Of a DNA stretch of 52,429 nucleotides, positions 21,769 to 30,795 are shown piece after piece. The stretch's first letter is position 1. Every line of letters begins with the position of its first letter. The notes under the pieces are model-generated. The model was given only the letters and a program-made list of their open reading frames with translations, did no database searches and had not been told where the DNA came from. The DNA is from a virus. The stretch spans positions 1-52,429 of the IMG/VR virus record IMGVR_UViG_3300049489_000174; one strand, 5' to 3'. A program made the translations under genes and the position numbers.

Positions 21769-23829
21769 TTAGCTCACAGTCGGATTATCAATCCATCCTG
21801 AGTAGGTCGTACCACCGTAAGCCTCTAAGAATATATCCATATTCTGAGCTATTGTGGATGTAACAACTATTGAAACTGTTTCCCAAGTATCTGCAATAGC
21901 TGTCATTTCAGTCTGCACCCGCGCAGTTAGTCCAGGCTGTCTCATTGCTACAAGACGCATTATCAAACCGACGTTATCACGCCGCATACGAAGTGATATT
22001 GTCTTAGTCTCATTTGCAGCAAATGGTATAACAGCTACTTTCAATGTGAACGGAGCATCGGCCTGCCAGGATGCAGATGTAATATTGATCCTCCAGCTAC
22101 TTGTACCAGTGTCAAACACAGTTGTATCCCGGATCACTGTAACACCGCTCATATAGATTCTATCATCACCATCAGCACCATTATGCTTGATTAAGAATAC
22201 TCCAGCATTGCTGCTATCATTAGTTACAGCGAAATTAACTGCTGTTACACCTTGAACGTTATACATTCCAGTTATCAATGGGGCGTCGCTGTTAACTTTT
22301 ATAGCACCAGAACATGGAGAATTGAGCTTAACGTCTCTAATCGGTATTGGATCAGGTGTGGTAATTGCACCAATCAGTAGAGAAGACAGATTATTCCAGG
22401 TATTCTTTATGGACATACTGAATATTTTACAAGCCGACAACTGAACAAGATCCCTAGCACGAGTATTATATTCTATGAATACTCTCTCAAAAGTTATACC
22501 AATACCGCGTAGTAGTGCTTGAATAACAGATTGATCCGCACCGCCACTACCAATGTATACGTCAGTAAATGCTATATTACCAGCTTGTGCTGTTGAGTCG
22601 CCTTCCAGTGTTGCACACAAGAATACCATCTGCGAGAATGCGCTATATCTGAATCTAAATATATTAACATAAGATGAACTATTGCCTACTCGGCATAAGC
22701 CGAATCTTTCAAAGTTAATGTATGATCTAGTTGTACTTTGGACTAAGAACCTTCCACTACCATTTATAGTTATAACAAATGTTATTCCATTTGTATCCTG
22801 CGTACTCATATCAGTACGATTCCAGCCACCAGAATACGTTATAGGTAGCCCTAATGATCCAGATTCCTGCACCTGTACAACACCATTACCAGTGGAGGTT
22901 TGATGTTCCATTACAGATGCCAACCATGTGTATAACGTCTGATTAGTCTTGGTATCACCTTGGTACGGTGGTACGTTATTAGTTACTGTACCTATTGCAC
23001 TGAACAATCCAGGTGAATTTGCGTCTAGATACAATATATCATTTATAACTCCACGAACAAGGAATGGCTTCTCTCCATTCTCAGTCCAGAAATCAGCTAT
23101 TGTTCCAGTAAAACTAACAACAGTGTTCAATGTTATACAGTCGGAAGCTATTACAGCTTTAGAAGCAAAGAAGTTTTGGAAACGCATTGTAGGCGTTCCA
23201 GGATCGCTAGTAGCATATATTGCAATTGATCTAACATTGTTTGGTAATGGACCACCATTTTCCCAGACCAAAGCATGGTATATATTTGTAGGGTTAAGAC
23301 CGCCAGTTGCACGACATGATGTACCAACTGTAAAAGAGACAATAGGGACATCACCAGTTGCATCACTACACAAATCAACTCTTATACGCTCAGCACTCTG
23401 TGCAGAACTTGTATACATCCATGCATTGAAGACTTCATAAGCAGAGAAATCAGTAGCAACACCTAGATCAATGTATGCCATTTTACCAGTTACAAATGAT
23501 GTGCCAACAGCTAAAGACAATGCATTAGCTGTTACACGCTTATTCGTTGTATCAGAAGAAGCAGTTATATTCGCTGATGCAACCCATCCAGCACTACCAT
23601 CACAAGTAGCAACATCCTTGCAAGTTCCGGCCGGCAGACTAATCTGCGCTGTACCATTAGTTATAGAGCAATTAGTGATTGATCCTGTACGGCTCGCCAT
23701 AAAGCGAACAGTGTCTCCAGGCGCTGTGCGTGTAGATGTTGCACCAGATTGAATGGTTCTGAACCGTGATGCAAAATCTGTTCCAGCATTTGCATCATTG
23801 CCATCATCTGCACCGTACAGGATTCCCAT
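21769..23829 (-). CDS. tail spike/fibre, probable beta-helix
   Basis: The 686-aa product begins MGILYGADDGNDANAG with F-RF-T soon after, the opening seen in many parallel beta-helix (pectate-lyase-like) spikes. Short hydrophobic strands and Asn/Gly/Thr-rich turns continue for 500 residues. A C-terminal beta-sandwich-like part (residues about 560-686) could be a carbohydrate-binding module. It is the largest fibre gene and the best receptor-binding candidate. Enzymatic depolymerase residues cannot be picked out by eye. GGAG lies six bases before ATG 23829. Confidence 0.6.
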   Translation of the reverse strand: MGILYGADDGNDANAGTDFASRFRTIQSGATSTRTAPGDTVRFMASRTGSITNCSITNGTAQISLPAGTCKDVATCDGSAGWVASANITASSDTTNKRVTANALSLAVGTSFVTGKMAYIDLGVATDFSAYEVFNAWMYTSSAQSAERIRVDLCSDATGDVPIVSFTVGTSCRATGGLNPTNIYHALVWENGGPLPNNVRSIAIYATSDPGTPTMRFQNFFASKAVIASDCITLNTVVSFTGTIADFWTENGEKPFLVRGVINDILYLDANSPGLFSAIGTVTNNVPPYQGDTKTNQTLYTWLASVMEHQTSTGNGVVQVQESGSLGLPITYSGGWNRTDMSTQDTNGITFVITINGSGRFLVQSTTRSYINFERFGLCRVGNSSSYVNIFRFRYSAFSQMVFLCATLEGDSTAQAGNIAFTDVYIGSGGADQSVIQALLRGIGITFERVFIEYNTRARDLVQLSACKIFSMSIKNTWNNLSSLLIGAITTPDPIPIRDVKLNSPCSGAIKVNSDAPLITGMYNVQGVTAVNFAVTNDSSNAGVFLIKHNGADGDDRIYMSGVTVIRDTTVFDTGTSSWRINITSASWQADAPFTLKVAVIPFAANETKTISLRMRRDNVGLIMRLVAMRQPGLTARVQTEMTAIADTWETVSIVVTSTIAQNMDIFLEAYGGTTYSGWIDNPTVS

Positions 23830-23832
23830 GAA

Positions 23833-24069
23833 TTACTCCGGTAATGTTGCTACGATAGTCATCGCAGCTGGAAGCACATATGTATTATGCTGTATTGTTT
23901 CAACTGACAAATCACTCAACTTAAGAGCACCAACCTCTGCTCCATCGCTAGGAGTGATGAGAATGTAGTCATCTGATCCCATGCGGAACGGGCATCCAGG
24001 CTCAAGATTCTGAGCTTCAGTAGTCTCAGAAGCGAGTTGTGGAAATGTGTGTGTAATCGTTGTTTGCAT
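23833..24069 (-). CDS. 78-aa small virion-region protein
   Basis: The start is set at the ATG ending at 24069 because AAAGGAG lies five bases upstream. A TTG five codons earlier overlaps that ribosome-binding site. The sequence looks like a compact beta protein (CPFRMGSDDYILITPSDGAE, TYVLPAAMTIVATLPE). It lies between the spike gene and a conserved structural protein. No family recognised. Confidence 0.55.
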   Translation of the reverse strand: MQTTITHTFPQLASETTEAQNLEPGCPFRMGSDDYILITPSDGAEVGALKLSDLSVETIQHNTYVLPAAMTIVATLPE

Positions 24070-24087
24070 AATAACTCCTTTCAAGAG

Positions 24088-24495
24088 TTAGAGTTTGAAT
24101 ATCTTATTTGCGCCAGAGTCGAACTGAATAGTAATATCACCGCCACTTGGAGTGAATGGTAATCCTGTACCAGTATCAAAGATACAGATGAGTGGCGACG
24201 TACTAGCTACACCAGTATCTTTATATAGGATAACATATTCAAACTGATCGCCAGTAACACCAGTAATAGTTACATCATCTGCATCTGCTACACCTAGTGT
24301 GCTAGTCTTATTAGATAAATTACCGCTGGTACCAACACGACCACCAGCGGGAATATCAGATAAGAACTCATGTGCTGCTGTATCTATAGTATAGTCAGCA
24401 GCATCTACACACACTACTTTAATATCGTTAGTAAGCCAAGCAATAGATCCTTCTAGGAACTTCTGTCGGCCTTTATCATACATTCTGCTTGCCAT
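24088..24495 (-). CDS. conserved phage structural protein
   Basis: The 135-aa sequence, with MYDKGRQKFLEGSIAW at the start, VVCVDAADYT, EFLSDIP, and the C-terminal DITIQFDSGANKIFKL, matches a widespread phage virion protein found among tail-tip and fibre genes. Its exact role is not established to my knowledge. A predicted all-beta fold is consistent. AAAGGAT precedes the ATG. Confidence 0.65.
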   Translation of the reverse strand: MASRMYDKGRQKFLEGSIAWLTNDIKVVCVDAADYTIDTAAHEFLSDIPAGGRVGTSGNLSNKTSTLGVADADDVTITGVTGDQFEYVILYKDTGVASTSPLICIFDTGTGLPFTPSGGDITIQFDSGANKIFKL

Positions 24496-24505
24496 GTGTT
24501 ATCCT

Positions 24506-24799
24506 TTACTTTAGGATTTCGGCTAGATCATCAGCACTTATATCACCTAGCGTAGCAGCAACGTCGACCTCAGAACCTTCGTTCTCAGCATTATAGGCTT
24601 CAAGAATAGTTACAAGACGAGGCTGTGCAACCTGCTTAACAGTGGCATCCTTAGAAACCTTCTTCATAGCTGGCGAGTAATCAGCGTAGTAGCTCTGCTT
24701 TAATAGAGCTAACTTACCTTCATTATTGACAGTTGCATAACCAACGCCCGCAGGATCATTGATTATTTCATTCTTGATTAACTCAGGTAGTGTTGCCAT
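24506..24799 (-). CDS. 97-aa acidic virion-region protein
   Basis: The start is taken as the ATG ending at 24799 (MATLPELIKNEI). A TTG four codons earlier would overlap the upstream stop. The product is helical with an acidic C-terminus (AATLGDISADDLAEILK). It lies between two small structural genes. No domain recognised. Confidence 0.55.
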   Translation of the reverse strand: MATLPELIKNEIINDPAGVGYATVNNEGKLALLKQSYYADYSPAMKKVSKDATVKQVAQPRLVTILEAYNAENEGSEVDVAATLGDISADDLAEILK

Positions 24800-24803
24800 T
24801 GTA

Positions 24804-25148
24804 TCATCCAATGTTTACTAGAGTGAATTGACGTGAGAAGAACACCTTAGAAGTAGCGTCTGTGAAACGCACGAAGCCAAAGTAAGTCCCTGGGCCGAAG
24901 TCTAGGTTAGCAGGTACTAGTGCTAGAGTACACTTACCATCGGTAGCAGTAGTAACAGTTACTGAAACTGTCTTTAGTGCTGCGTTACGACGATCCGAGG
25001 TATCATATACAACTAGATCGACGGTACCTGTTGATAGTGCTTGAATAGCACCAGCATCAGTGAGAATAGTGATTGGAATGCCAGAGTAGTTAGCACCCTT
25101 TTGGAATTGTATGCTTCCGCCAACCTGACCGTTAAATAGTGCTTTCAT
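24804..25148 (-). CDS. 114-aa baseplate-like protein (paralogue of 25157-25504)
   Basis: It shares with the upstream neighbour the layout MKA-x-x-NG, a strand ending ILTDAG, and a D/NFGPGTYFGF motif near residue 85. The two are tandem paralogues. The pattern, an all-beta domain with a GPGTYxGF turn, is like the N-terminal domain of upper baseplate (BppU-like) proteins that attach fibres to the tail tip. That assignment is structural inference. Confidence 0.55.
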   Translation of the reverse strand: MKALFNGQVGGSIQFQKGANYSGIPITILTDAGAIQALSTGTVDLVVYDTSDRRNAALKTVSVTVTTATDGKCTLALVPANLDFGPGTYFGFVRFTDATSKVFFSRQFTLVNIG

Positions 25149-25156
25149 GTTATACC

Positions 25157-25504
25157 TTACTGAATGATTAGTGTTGCGGGGATGTTAGAAAACTCTACAG
25201 TCGAACCGACGTTTTCAACACGCTTCATAAAGCCATAGTAAGTACCAGGGCCGAAGTTGAGCTGTGCTGATGTTAGAGTTACAGTTAATGATCCAGCGGT
25301 TGCAATAGCAATAACACCTGCTGCTGAGAGCGAGGACGTTACGCTACGATCCTTCTTAGTGTAGAACTCTAATGTAAGAGTATCTGCTGTAAGGTCTAGC
25401 TGCGCACCAGCGTCAGATAGAAGAACTACATTCAAAGCAGGTTCGTCGCCACCTTTGAATAAACGTACTTCTGGACCTTCGACTCCATTGATAATTGCTT
25501 TCAT
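25157..25504 (-). CDS. 115-aa baseplate-like protein (paralogue of 24804-25148)
   Basis: Residues MKAIINGVEG, VVLLSDAG and NFGPGTYYGF align with the downstream paralogue at the same spacing. The remainder has diverged, including the connecting loops. It directly follows an internal minus-strand promoter (25532-25559), so the fibre module can be transcribed separately from the rest of the virion genes. Confidence 0.55.
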   Translation of the reverse strand: MKAIINGVEGPEVRLFKGGDEPALNVVLLSDAGAQLDLTADTLTLEFYTKKDRSVTSSLSAAGVIAIATAGSLTVTLTSAQLNFGPGTYYGFMKRVENVGSTVEFSNIPATLIIQ

Positions 25505-25531
25505 AATGTTCCTTAGTTAAAGGGTTTCTTA

Positions 25532-25559
25532 ATTCTATCTTTATCTAGTAAGCAGTCAA
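25532..25559 (-). promoter_or_regulatory. internal promoter for the fibre module
   Basis: Read on the minus strand, TTGACT (25559-25554), a 16-bp spacer containing ATAAAG, and TAGAAT (25537-25532) reproduce the phage promoter set. The transcript would start near 25525, with AAGGAAC ahead of ATG 25504. It stands in a 58-bp gap, one of the few in the virion operon. Confidence 0.7.
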
Positions 25560-25562
25560 GTA

Positions 25563-26090
25563 TTATTTGATACGCACGGCTCTTATACCGCCACGAACAG
25601 TGAGAGTTGAAGTTGCAAACGTAGCTACAGCTTTTGCATAATATGTAGTATCAGTTGCTAAGGTTATGCGGAACGGCGGCGATGATATTATGGTTTCACC
25701 AGCATTTAATACTAAAGCATTAAACTTCAAACGAGCGACGTTACGATCGTAGTCACGCCCTGTAGATACGTTTCCAGTTGCAGTACCTATGAATGCTTCA
25801 AGGTCAGTAATGGTTGTAGTTGCTGCTGGTGCAAATCTAGCTACTACAGTTGCTTCCCATACACCTTTAGTCAATCCTAGTGATGTTATATCAGCTATGG
25901 TTGCTGTGGTTAGAGATACAGTAGAACCAGCGTATGCTTCTTTTAACTCTCCTACTTCTCCAGCTAGTATTGCTCTAGCTGTTGTATCTCCCCATAGTAT
26001 ATTTCCTGGGAATGCTGTCTGCGGTACTGTTTCGTTACCGCCTAGTGCGGCACCATTATCAACACACTGCCTAACTCTCTGTGTAGCCAT
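25563..26090 (-). CDS. 175-aa fibre/tail-associated beta protein
   Basis: The middle portion (AYAGSTVSLTTATIADITSL, then GVWEATVVARFAPAATTTIT) and the end (YYAKAVATFATSTLTVRGGI) are typical of the small beta-sandwich found in phage fibre tips, with alternating Thr/Ala strands. A possible role is a fibre tip or tail-tip cap. AAAGGAGATACA precedes the ATG. Confidence 0.5.
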   Translation of the reverse strand: MATQRVRQCVDNGAALGGNETVPQTAFPGNILWGDTTARAILAGEVGELKEAYAGSTVSLTTATIADITSLGLTKGVWEATVVARFAPAATTTITDLEAFIGTATGNVSTGRDYDRNVARLKFNALVLNAGETIISSPPFRITLATDTTYYAKAVATFATSTLTVRGGIRAVRIK

Positions 26091-26100
26091 TGTATCTCCT

Positions 26101-29100
26101 TTATGAGTAGATTACACTACCGAGTGGATCTAATTGGAATGTTACATTAACCGCTATTACGCCTAATTCTAAGGTTTCAAAGCACGGTCTTTTATAAGTA
26201 CCATAAAACATTAATTGAATAGTCGTACTACCAGATTGTAAATACTCGCTTATAAATCCAGAATCTACTGTAAGTTGACCTATAGTTTCTGAACATGGTG
26301 TAGGGGCTGGTGGCGATAGCACAGTTTTATCTAAATATAAATATACTCCTGACTCTCCACTATTTACAGTATTAGACCCATGACCACCATTTATTATTAT
26401 TTGCACTCTTACTATTGTAAATGGTAGATCCCCAGTAGAATATTTAGCTATTAAATCGGCCGCTTCTACAGATGAATTATATACAGTTATTGATGCTGGA
26501 TCAGCAACTATAACAGGATGAAATCCATCCCTGCATGGAGGATCGGCAGGTATTGGCTCTGTAGTATCACCGCCACCTTGCGGGTCATCATCTTTAGTAC
26601 CACCAGGAGTGCAATCACATGCTCCTAGTGTACTGCCACCATTACTATGTGGGCTACCTAATCCATCTCCATATACTGGATTTGTAACGCCATGCATATC
26701 AGCTACACCATCTTGAATAACGTCTGGATTTATGAACCCATTCTTTGCAGATTCTTTTATATTACAATATAGTAATGGGGACATTTGCTTTGCTACTATA
26801 TCAACATACGATTTATCTAGCTCTATATGTGTAGTTATTCTATCTATAGTGCATAGACCAGCTTGCAAAGGAAAGAACTTTTTCTTACTGCCAGCAGTCT
26901 CTAATGCATAACCATAAGCATTATTAGCGCCTATAGGATATATAGTCCCTGCATGACTATATACTAATGCTCCTGGGCCTGCTTTACCATATGCTCCAAT
27001 TACTAAATCGGGTATATATGCTTGATCTGCTGCACTAGGTATAGATAGTATAGAATTTTCATCTAGCAACTCAGGAGTATTAAAATATAACGTGTCCCCT
27101 GGTTCTAGCATATAGTTGTGTAATGTAACTCTACAATTTATATTCCTAGTAGTACAATTTATTTGCTTTATTGAGCCTGAACCGGGAGAGCATACTGCGC
27201 CACAAAAGAATGCTGCACTTTGTATATCTTTAATATGCTTTAAGTCAAATTGTAGTATATTATCTCTGCTTGATAATGCCTTGCCTCTAGAATCAAGCAT
27301 CTTAGTCTGACTATCATAATCAGACGATATATATGAAGCCTTCAAGTAAACTGGTAATGTTTCTGTAGGCTCAAATATAGTTATTGCTTCTAGTGCTGGG
27401 GAACAATCGCCGGAGTATACTATAATCTCTCTGCCATTATTCTCTGTGTTTCCATTGCCAATAGACACACCTATTGATTTCTCTATTAGCTTAGAAGAAT
27501 CAATTACTCTTGAATAATTAACTTTTGAGCTTAATAAATACTGGTCTCCTAGCTCTATTGGGTCAGTAGCAACATCTTCACAACCTATAGACTTAACACT
27601 ATTTGTATGCTCAATGTCATGGTACTGATTATATAATAATTGAAGCTTACCATCTCTATAGTACAGAGATGCACATGCTTCATATAATAGTGTATCTAAT
27701 ACTTGTGTTAAAGTCTCATTATATATTTTAGCTGAAACATAAGGACCATAATCAACAGCAGTATTATTTACTGTTTGATCACCGAATAGTGTTGAGTATG
27801 TTTTACCTAACTTATTGAATGGATAGCTAGTTGCTTTGAATATATCGTAGAGTATATCATTTAATTTTTTGAATGGTCCAATATCAACAACTAGAAATGA
27901 AGAGTCAATATTACTACCTGTATTCTCATATAGTTCTACTGTAGATGTGCTATTAGGGGCAGTTACTAAGTCATTTCCTAATGTTATTGTCTTAGTAGAT
28001 TTTACATAGCTTTGCACTATATTAACTTGCCCAGCACCAGTGCCAGATGCTATCTTAACAATAAGTCCAGTTATATCTATACCCCCACCAACTAGAGGCT
28101 CATTCAATACTATTGTAGACACACTACCACTAGCTACAGTGTATGTTGCCAGTGGAGAATCTGAGATTGTTTGGTCGCGTGCAATCTCTTTAAGATCGCC
28201 CTTTAGAGTAATCTTACATAGATAAGGCAGGAATATCTCTACTGCGCAGTAGTTGTATTTTATAGACTCTATAGATTCTGTTGGTATCTTTATTAACTTT
28301 GAACCATACGCAGCATATATTCTATCACCTGTTATTGTAGTACCAGGGAATAACTTTATAAAATAACCGGGCTTCAAATTAGCAAAGTTATTTAGGAATG
28401 GTTTAGCATGTGAGTTAATGCTATTATTTATAATTAATAGCCATGTATCAGGCTCTGTACTAGTTCCAAATCTAGAAGTATTTACAGCACCAGATACTAG
28501 TACAGTTCCTAGTGATACACTGGGATTTCTTACATAATAATTTGCAGTTGTGTACTCATTAGTATCACCAGTAGCATAATCAAAATGTGCTAATATACCA
28601 TTAAATGCAATTACTGTTGGGTTGCTTATATCTGACCATCCATCAGATACTAATGTTGTAGAGAATCTTACAGAAATACCCGTCTCTTTATATGTAGATG
28701 GAGATGCAAATGTTATAGGATATATGTTCATATATCCTTTAGCTATGTCATTTACACCAGATAACCTCACTACTTTATCAGCTATTGTAGCCTCTACGCC
28801 GCCTATAGTAGATACGGAATGGACCGTTAATTTGAAGTACCCAATGTCAGATGGTAGATTATCTATTTGTGACTTATCTTTAAACGCTATTTTTGTTCTC
28901 GAATATATGTTTGGAAATATTGACGCTCCAGCAAATATACCTACACTCTTACAATCAATACTCATTACTGGCTGATCGAAGTAAGTAGCTTCTGATGCTA
29001 CGTTAGCTGCGAATAGTCGAACACCGCCGACATTCTGGACATCTACTTTCAATGCTTCACCGGTACGACGGTTTACTAGAATCACAGTAGGGTTTGCACT

Positions 29101-29979
29101 GCCTATTATATCATCTAATAATCCCTCTAATGCTCCTAGCTTAGATGTTGTACTACCATCTAGATTAGGCGTAAGACGGAATCCATCAGTAACATTATAA
29201 GATGCTACTGCTTGGAATGGTATTTCAAAGTAGTCTCTACGCTTTGTTATACCAGATGTGGCTGTAGAATCACCATACGCCTTTACTTTACTATGGTACC
29301 CTATGTGCAAAGGGGTATCTACAAGTAGTTTATACTCGTCTAAGTCATAGTGAGTGAATACTTTATCTACGTCTGCCGGTACTAGATCTATTGCACTATT
29401 TAACTTATCATTCATTAATAGTGTGAAGTCTATTAATGATATGTCAGTTGTTAGAGATGAGTTACTCCAGTTGAACCCATCTATTTTATACATTCCGCTA
29501 ACTGTCCACTGTGATAGTGTAAGTACAAGCATTTGCTCTGGGCTTGTAGTGTATAATACAAATAGAACATTAACAGGTGATAATGTCCCTGTTATGTACT
29601 TATTACCTATACCTTTAAGGTTCTTTAGCGCCGCTGTTCCATGTTTTAGTTTAACAGAGGCTGTTTTACGTATCAAACCACCAGACTGCGATACCACCTC
29701 TGTTATATCTATATATTCTATATCGTCAATTATAGTATTATCATTCTTTGGTAGTGTATCAACTATGTCAGGCATATTTGAATATATGCCTAATACTTTA
29801 TCAGCATTAGTAAATATGTCGCTGTTTCTATCATTGTATGTATAGAACGCTCCTAGCGCATCAGCTGCTGGGTATGCCTCCGGTGCTACAGTCTGAGGCT
29901 CGTCTTCTGTATTAAAATAATAAGCAACTAGTACCGCTGCTAGTGATGCATCATATGCAGATACTAGTCCTTGTTTCAT
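26101..29979 (-). CDS. tail tip hub/central fibre protein
   Basis: The 1292-aa protein is the third and largest of the tape measure - distal tail - hub trio and has the position and size of siphophage tail-tip hub proteins. It is beta-rich throughout. Near residues 1170-1215 is a Gly/Asp/Pro linker with a cysteine pair (CDC), followed by a terminal domain of about 110 aa containing further Cys (PPCRDGFHP). That end is a likely exposed, receptor-facing module. No peptidase or muramidase motif was found. It overlaps the upstream gene by four bases. Confidence 0.6.
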   Translation of the reverse strand: MKQGLVSAYDASLAAVLVAYYFNTEDEPQTVAPEAYPAADALGAFYTYNDRNSDIFTNADKVLGIYSNMPDIVDTLPKNDNTIIDDIEYIDITEVVSQSGGLIRKTASVKLKHGTAALKNLKGIGNKYITGTLSPVNVLFVLYTTSPEQMLVLTLSQWTVSGMYKIDGFNWSNSSLTTDISLIDFTLLMNDKLNSAIDLVPADVDKVFTHYDLDEYKLLVDTPLHIGYHSKVKAYGDSTATSGITKRRDYFEIPFQAVASYNVTDGFRLTPNLDGSTTSKLGALEGLLDDIIGSANPTVILVNRRTGEALKVDVQNVGGVRLFAANVASEATYFDQPVMSIDCKSVGIFAGASIFPNIYSRTKIAFKDKSQIDNLPSDIGYFKLTVHSVSTIGGVEATIADKVVRLSGVNDIAKGYMNIYPITFASPSTYKETGISVRFSTTLVSDGWSDISNPTVIAFNGILAHFDYATGDTNEYTTANYYVRNPSVSLGTVLVSGAVNTSRFGTSTEPDTWLLIINNSINSHAKPFLNNFANLKPGYFIKLFPGTTITGDRIYAAYGSKLIKIPTESIESIKYNYCAVEIFLPYLCKITLKGDLKEIARDQTISDSPLATYTVASGSVSTIVLNEPLVGGGIDITGLIVKIASGTGAGQVNIVQSYVKSTKTITLGNDLVTAPNSTSTVELYENTGSNIDSSFLVVDIGPFKKLNDILYDIFKATSYPFNKLGKTYSTLFGDQTVNNTAVDYGPYVSAKIYNETLTQVLDTLLYEACASLYYRDGKLQLLYNQYHDIEHTNSVKSIGCEDVATDPIELGDQYLLSSKVNYSRVIDSSKLIEKSIGVSIGNGNTENNGREIIVYSGDCSPALEAITIFEPTETLPVYLKASYISSDYDSQTKMLDSRGKALSSRDNILQFDLKHIKDIQSAAFFCGAVCSPGSGSIKQINCTTRNINCRVTLHNYMLEPGDTLYFNTPELLDENSILSIPSAADQAYIPDLVIGAYGKAGPGALVYSHAGTIYPIGANNAYGYALETAGSKKKFFPLQAGLCTIDRITTHIELDKSYVDIVAKQMSPLLYCNIKESAKNGFINPDVIQDGVADMHGVTNPVYGDGLGSPHSNGGSTLGACDCTPGGTKDDDPQGGGDTTEPIPADPPCRDGFHPVIVADPASITVYNSSVEAADLIAKYSTGDLPFTIVRVQIIINGGHGSNTVNSGESGVYLYLDKTVLSPPAPTPCSETIGQLTVDSGFISEYLQSGSTTIQLMFYGTYKRPCFETLELGVIAVNVTFQLDPLGSVIYS

Positions 29980-30794
29980 ACTTTGATCCTCTTAACCTTT
30001 ATTGTTGCTAGAGTGGTATTCGCAGGCGAGTTTTTAAATTTAAGCTGTAATGTAGTGGCTGCTAGTTCTACATCAAACGAATCATTGTATGGCAATGCTC
30101 CAATACCTTCTGATACAACTTTAATATCAGATGCAATTATATCTACAGTTACAAGCCTACTAAATTGTGTAACACCAGAAGCTAAGTATCCTACTACTAA
30201 GAATACAACATGCTTCATTACAGCGGATTCAACTGAGTCGATAACTTGATACACATCAGCAACACCAACAGTTGTAGTAGTAGTTGGTGTATGAGGTGTA
30301 TTGTAATCTGCTATATGTGCCGATAAAGCTGTGCTCATTAGACTTCCTGACTGCGTAGAATCATTTACCTCTAATATCTTTAACGAGAAGTCCCACAGTA
30401 TATTACTATTTATGTCTCTCTTTAGAGTATATCCAGTATCAGACAGATTCAAAGAGTTTTGATTAACTCTTACGTTATAGGTATTACCTATATAGTCTTG
30501 ATATTTAACTACCGCTAATCCCCAACCTACAAATTCTAGGAATTGTATAAGCGCAGCACGCTCAGTGTCTGGTATTGACTTAAAATCTAAAATATGCTCA
30601 GTTGATAATGTATTGCCATAGTCATATACCTTCACTCCACCATTAGCAGTCCTGAATATACTTTGATTTCTTCCACTGCTTATCTGATTGCCTATCTCTG
30701 GTGCTTTGATAGCTAGAGCTAGTGTAGCAGTCTCATAAGTAGCATCCAATGGATACCAGAACTTACAGGTGAATGGATGATCGTATGCAGGCAT
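29976..30794 (-). CDS. distal tail (Dit)-like protein
   Basis: The 272-aa product lies directly after the tape measure gene and before the hub gene, the normal place of the distal tail protein. The N-terminal half has the beta pattern of a tube-like ring domain (HPFTCKFWYPLDA, ILDFKSIPDTERAALIQFLE, NILWDFSLKILEVN). A Thr-rich linker (HTPTTTTTVG) then joins a second domain. The assignment depends on position more than on motif. Confidence 0.55.
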   Translation of the reverse strand: MPAYDHPFTCKFWYPLDATYETATLALAIKAPEIGNQISSGRNQSIFRTANGGVKVYDYGNTLSTEHILDFKSIPDTERAALIQFLEFVGWGLAVVKYQDYIGNTYNVRVNQNSLNLSDTGYTLKRDINSNILWDFSLKILEVNDSTQSGSLMSTALSAHIADYNTPHTPTTTTTVGVADVYQVIDSVESAVMKHVVFLVVGYLASGVTQFSRLVTVDIIASDIKVVSEGIGALPYNDSFDVELAATTLQLKFKNSPANTTLATIKVKRIKV

Positions 30795-30795
30795 C

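Noticed and set aside
21040-21801. A 253-codon plus-strand frame opposite the repeat fibre gene
   Set aside because: It is the antisense of the repeated fibre sequence. Its regular pattern comes from the repeats on the other strand, and it has no ribosome-binding site.
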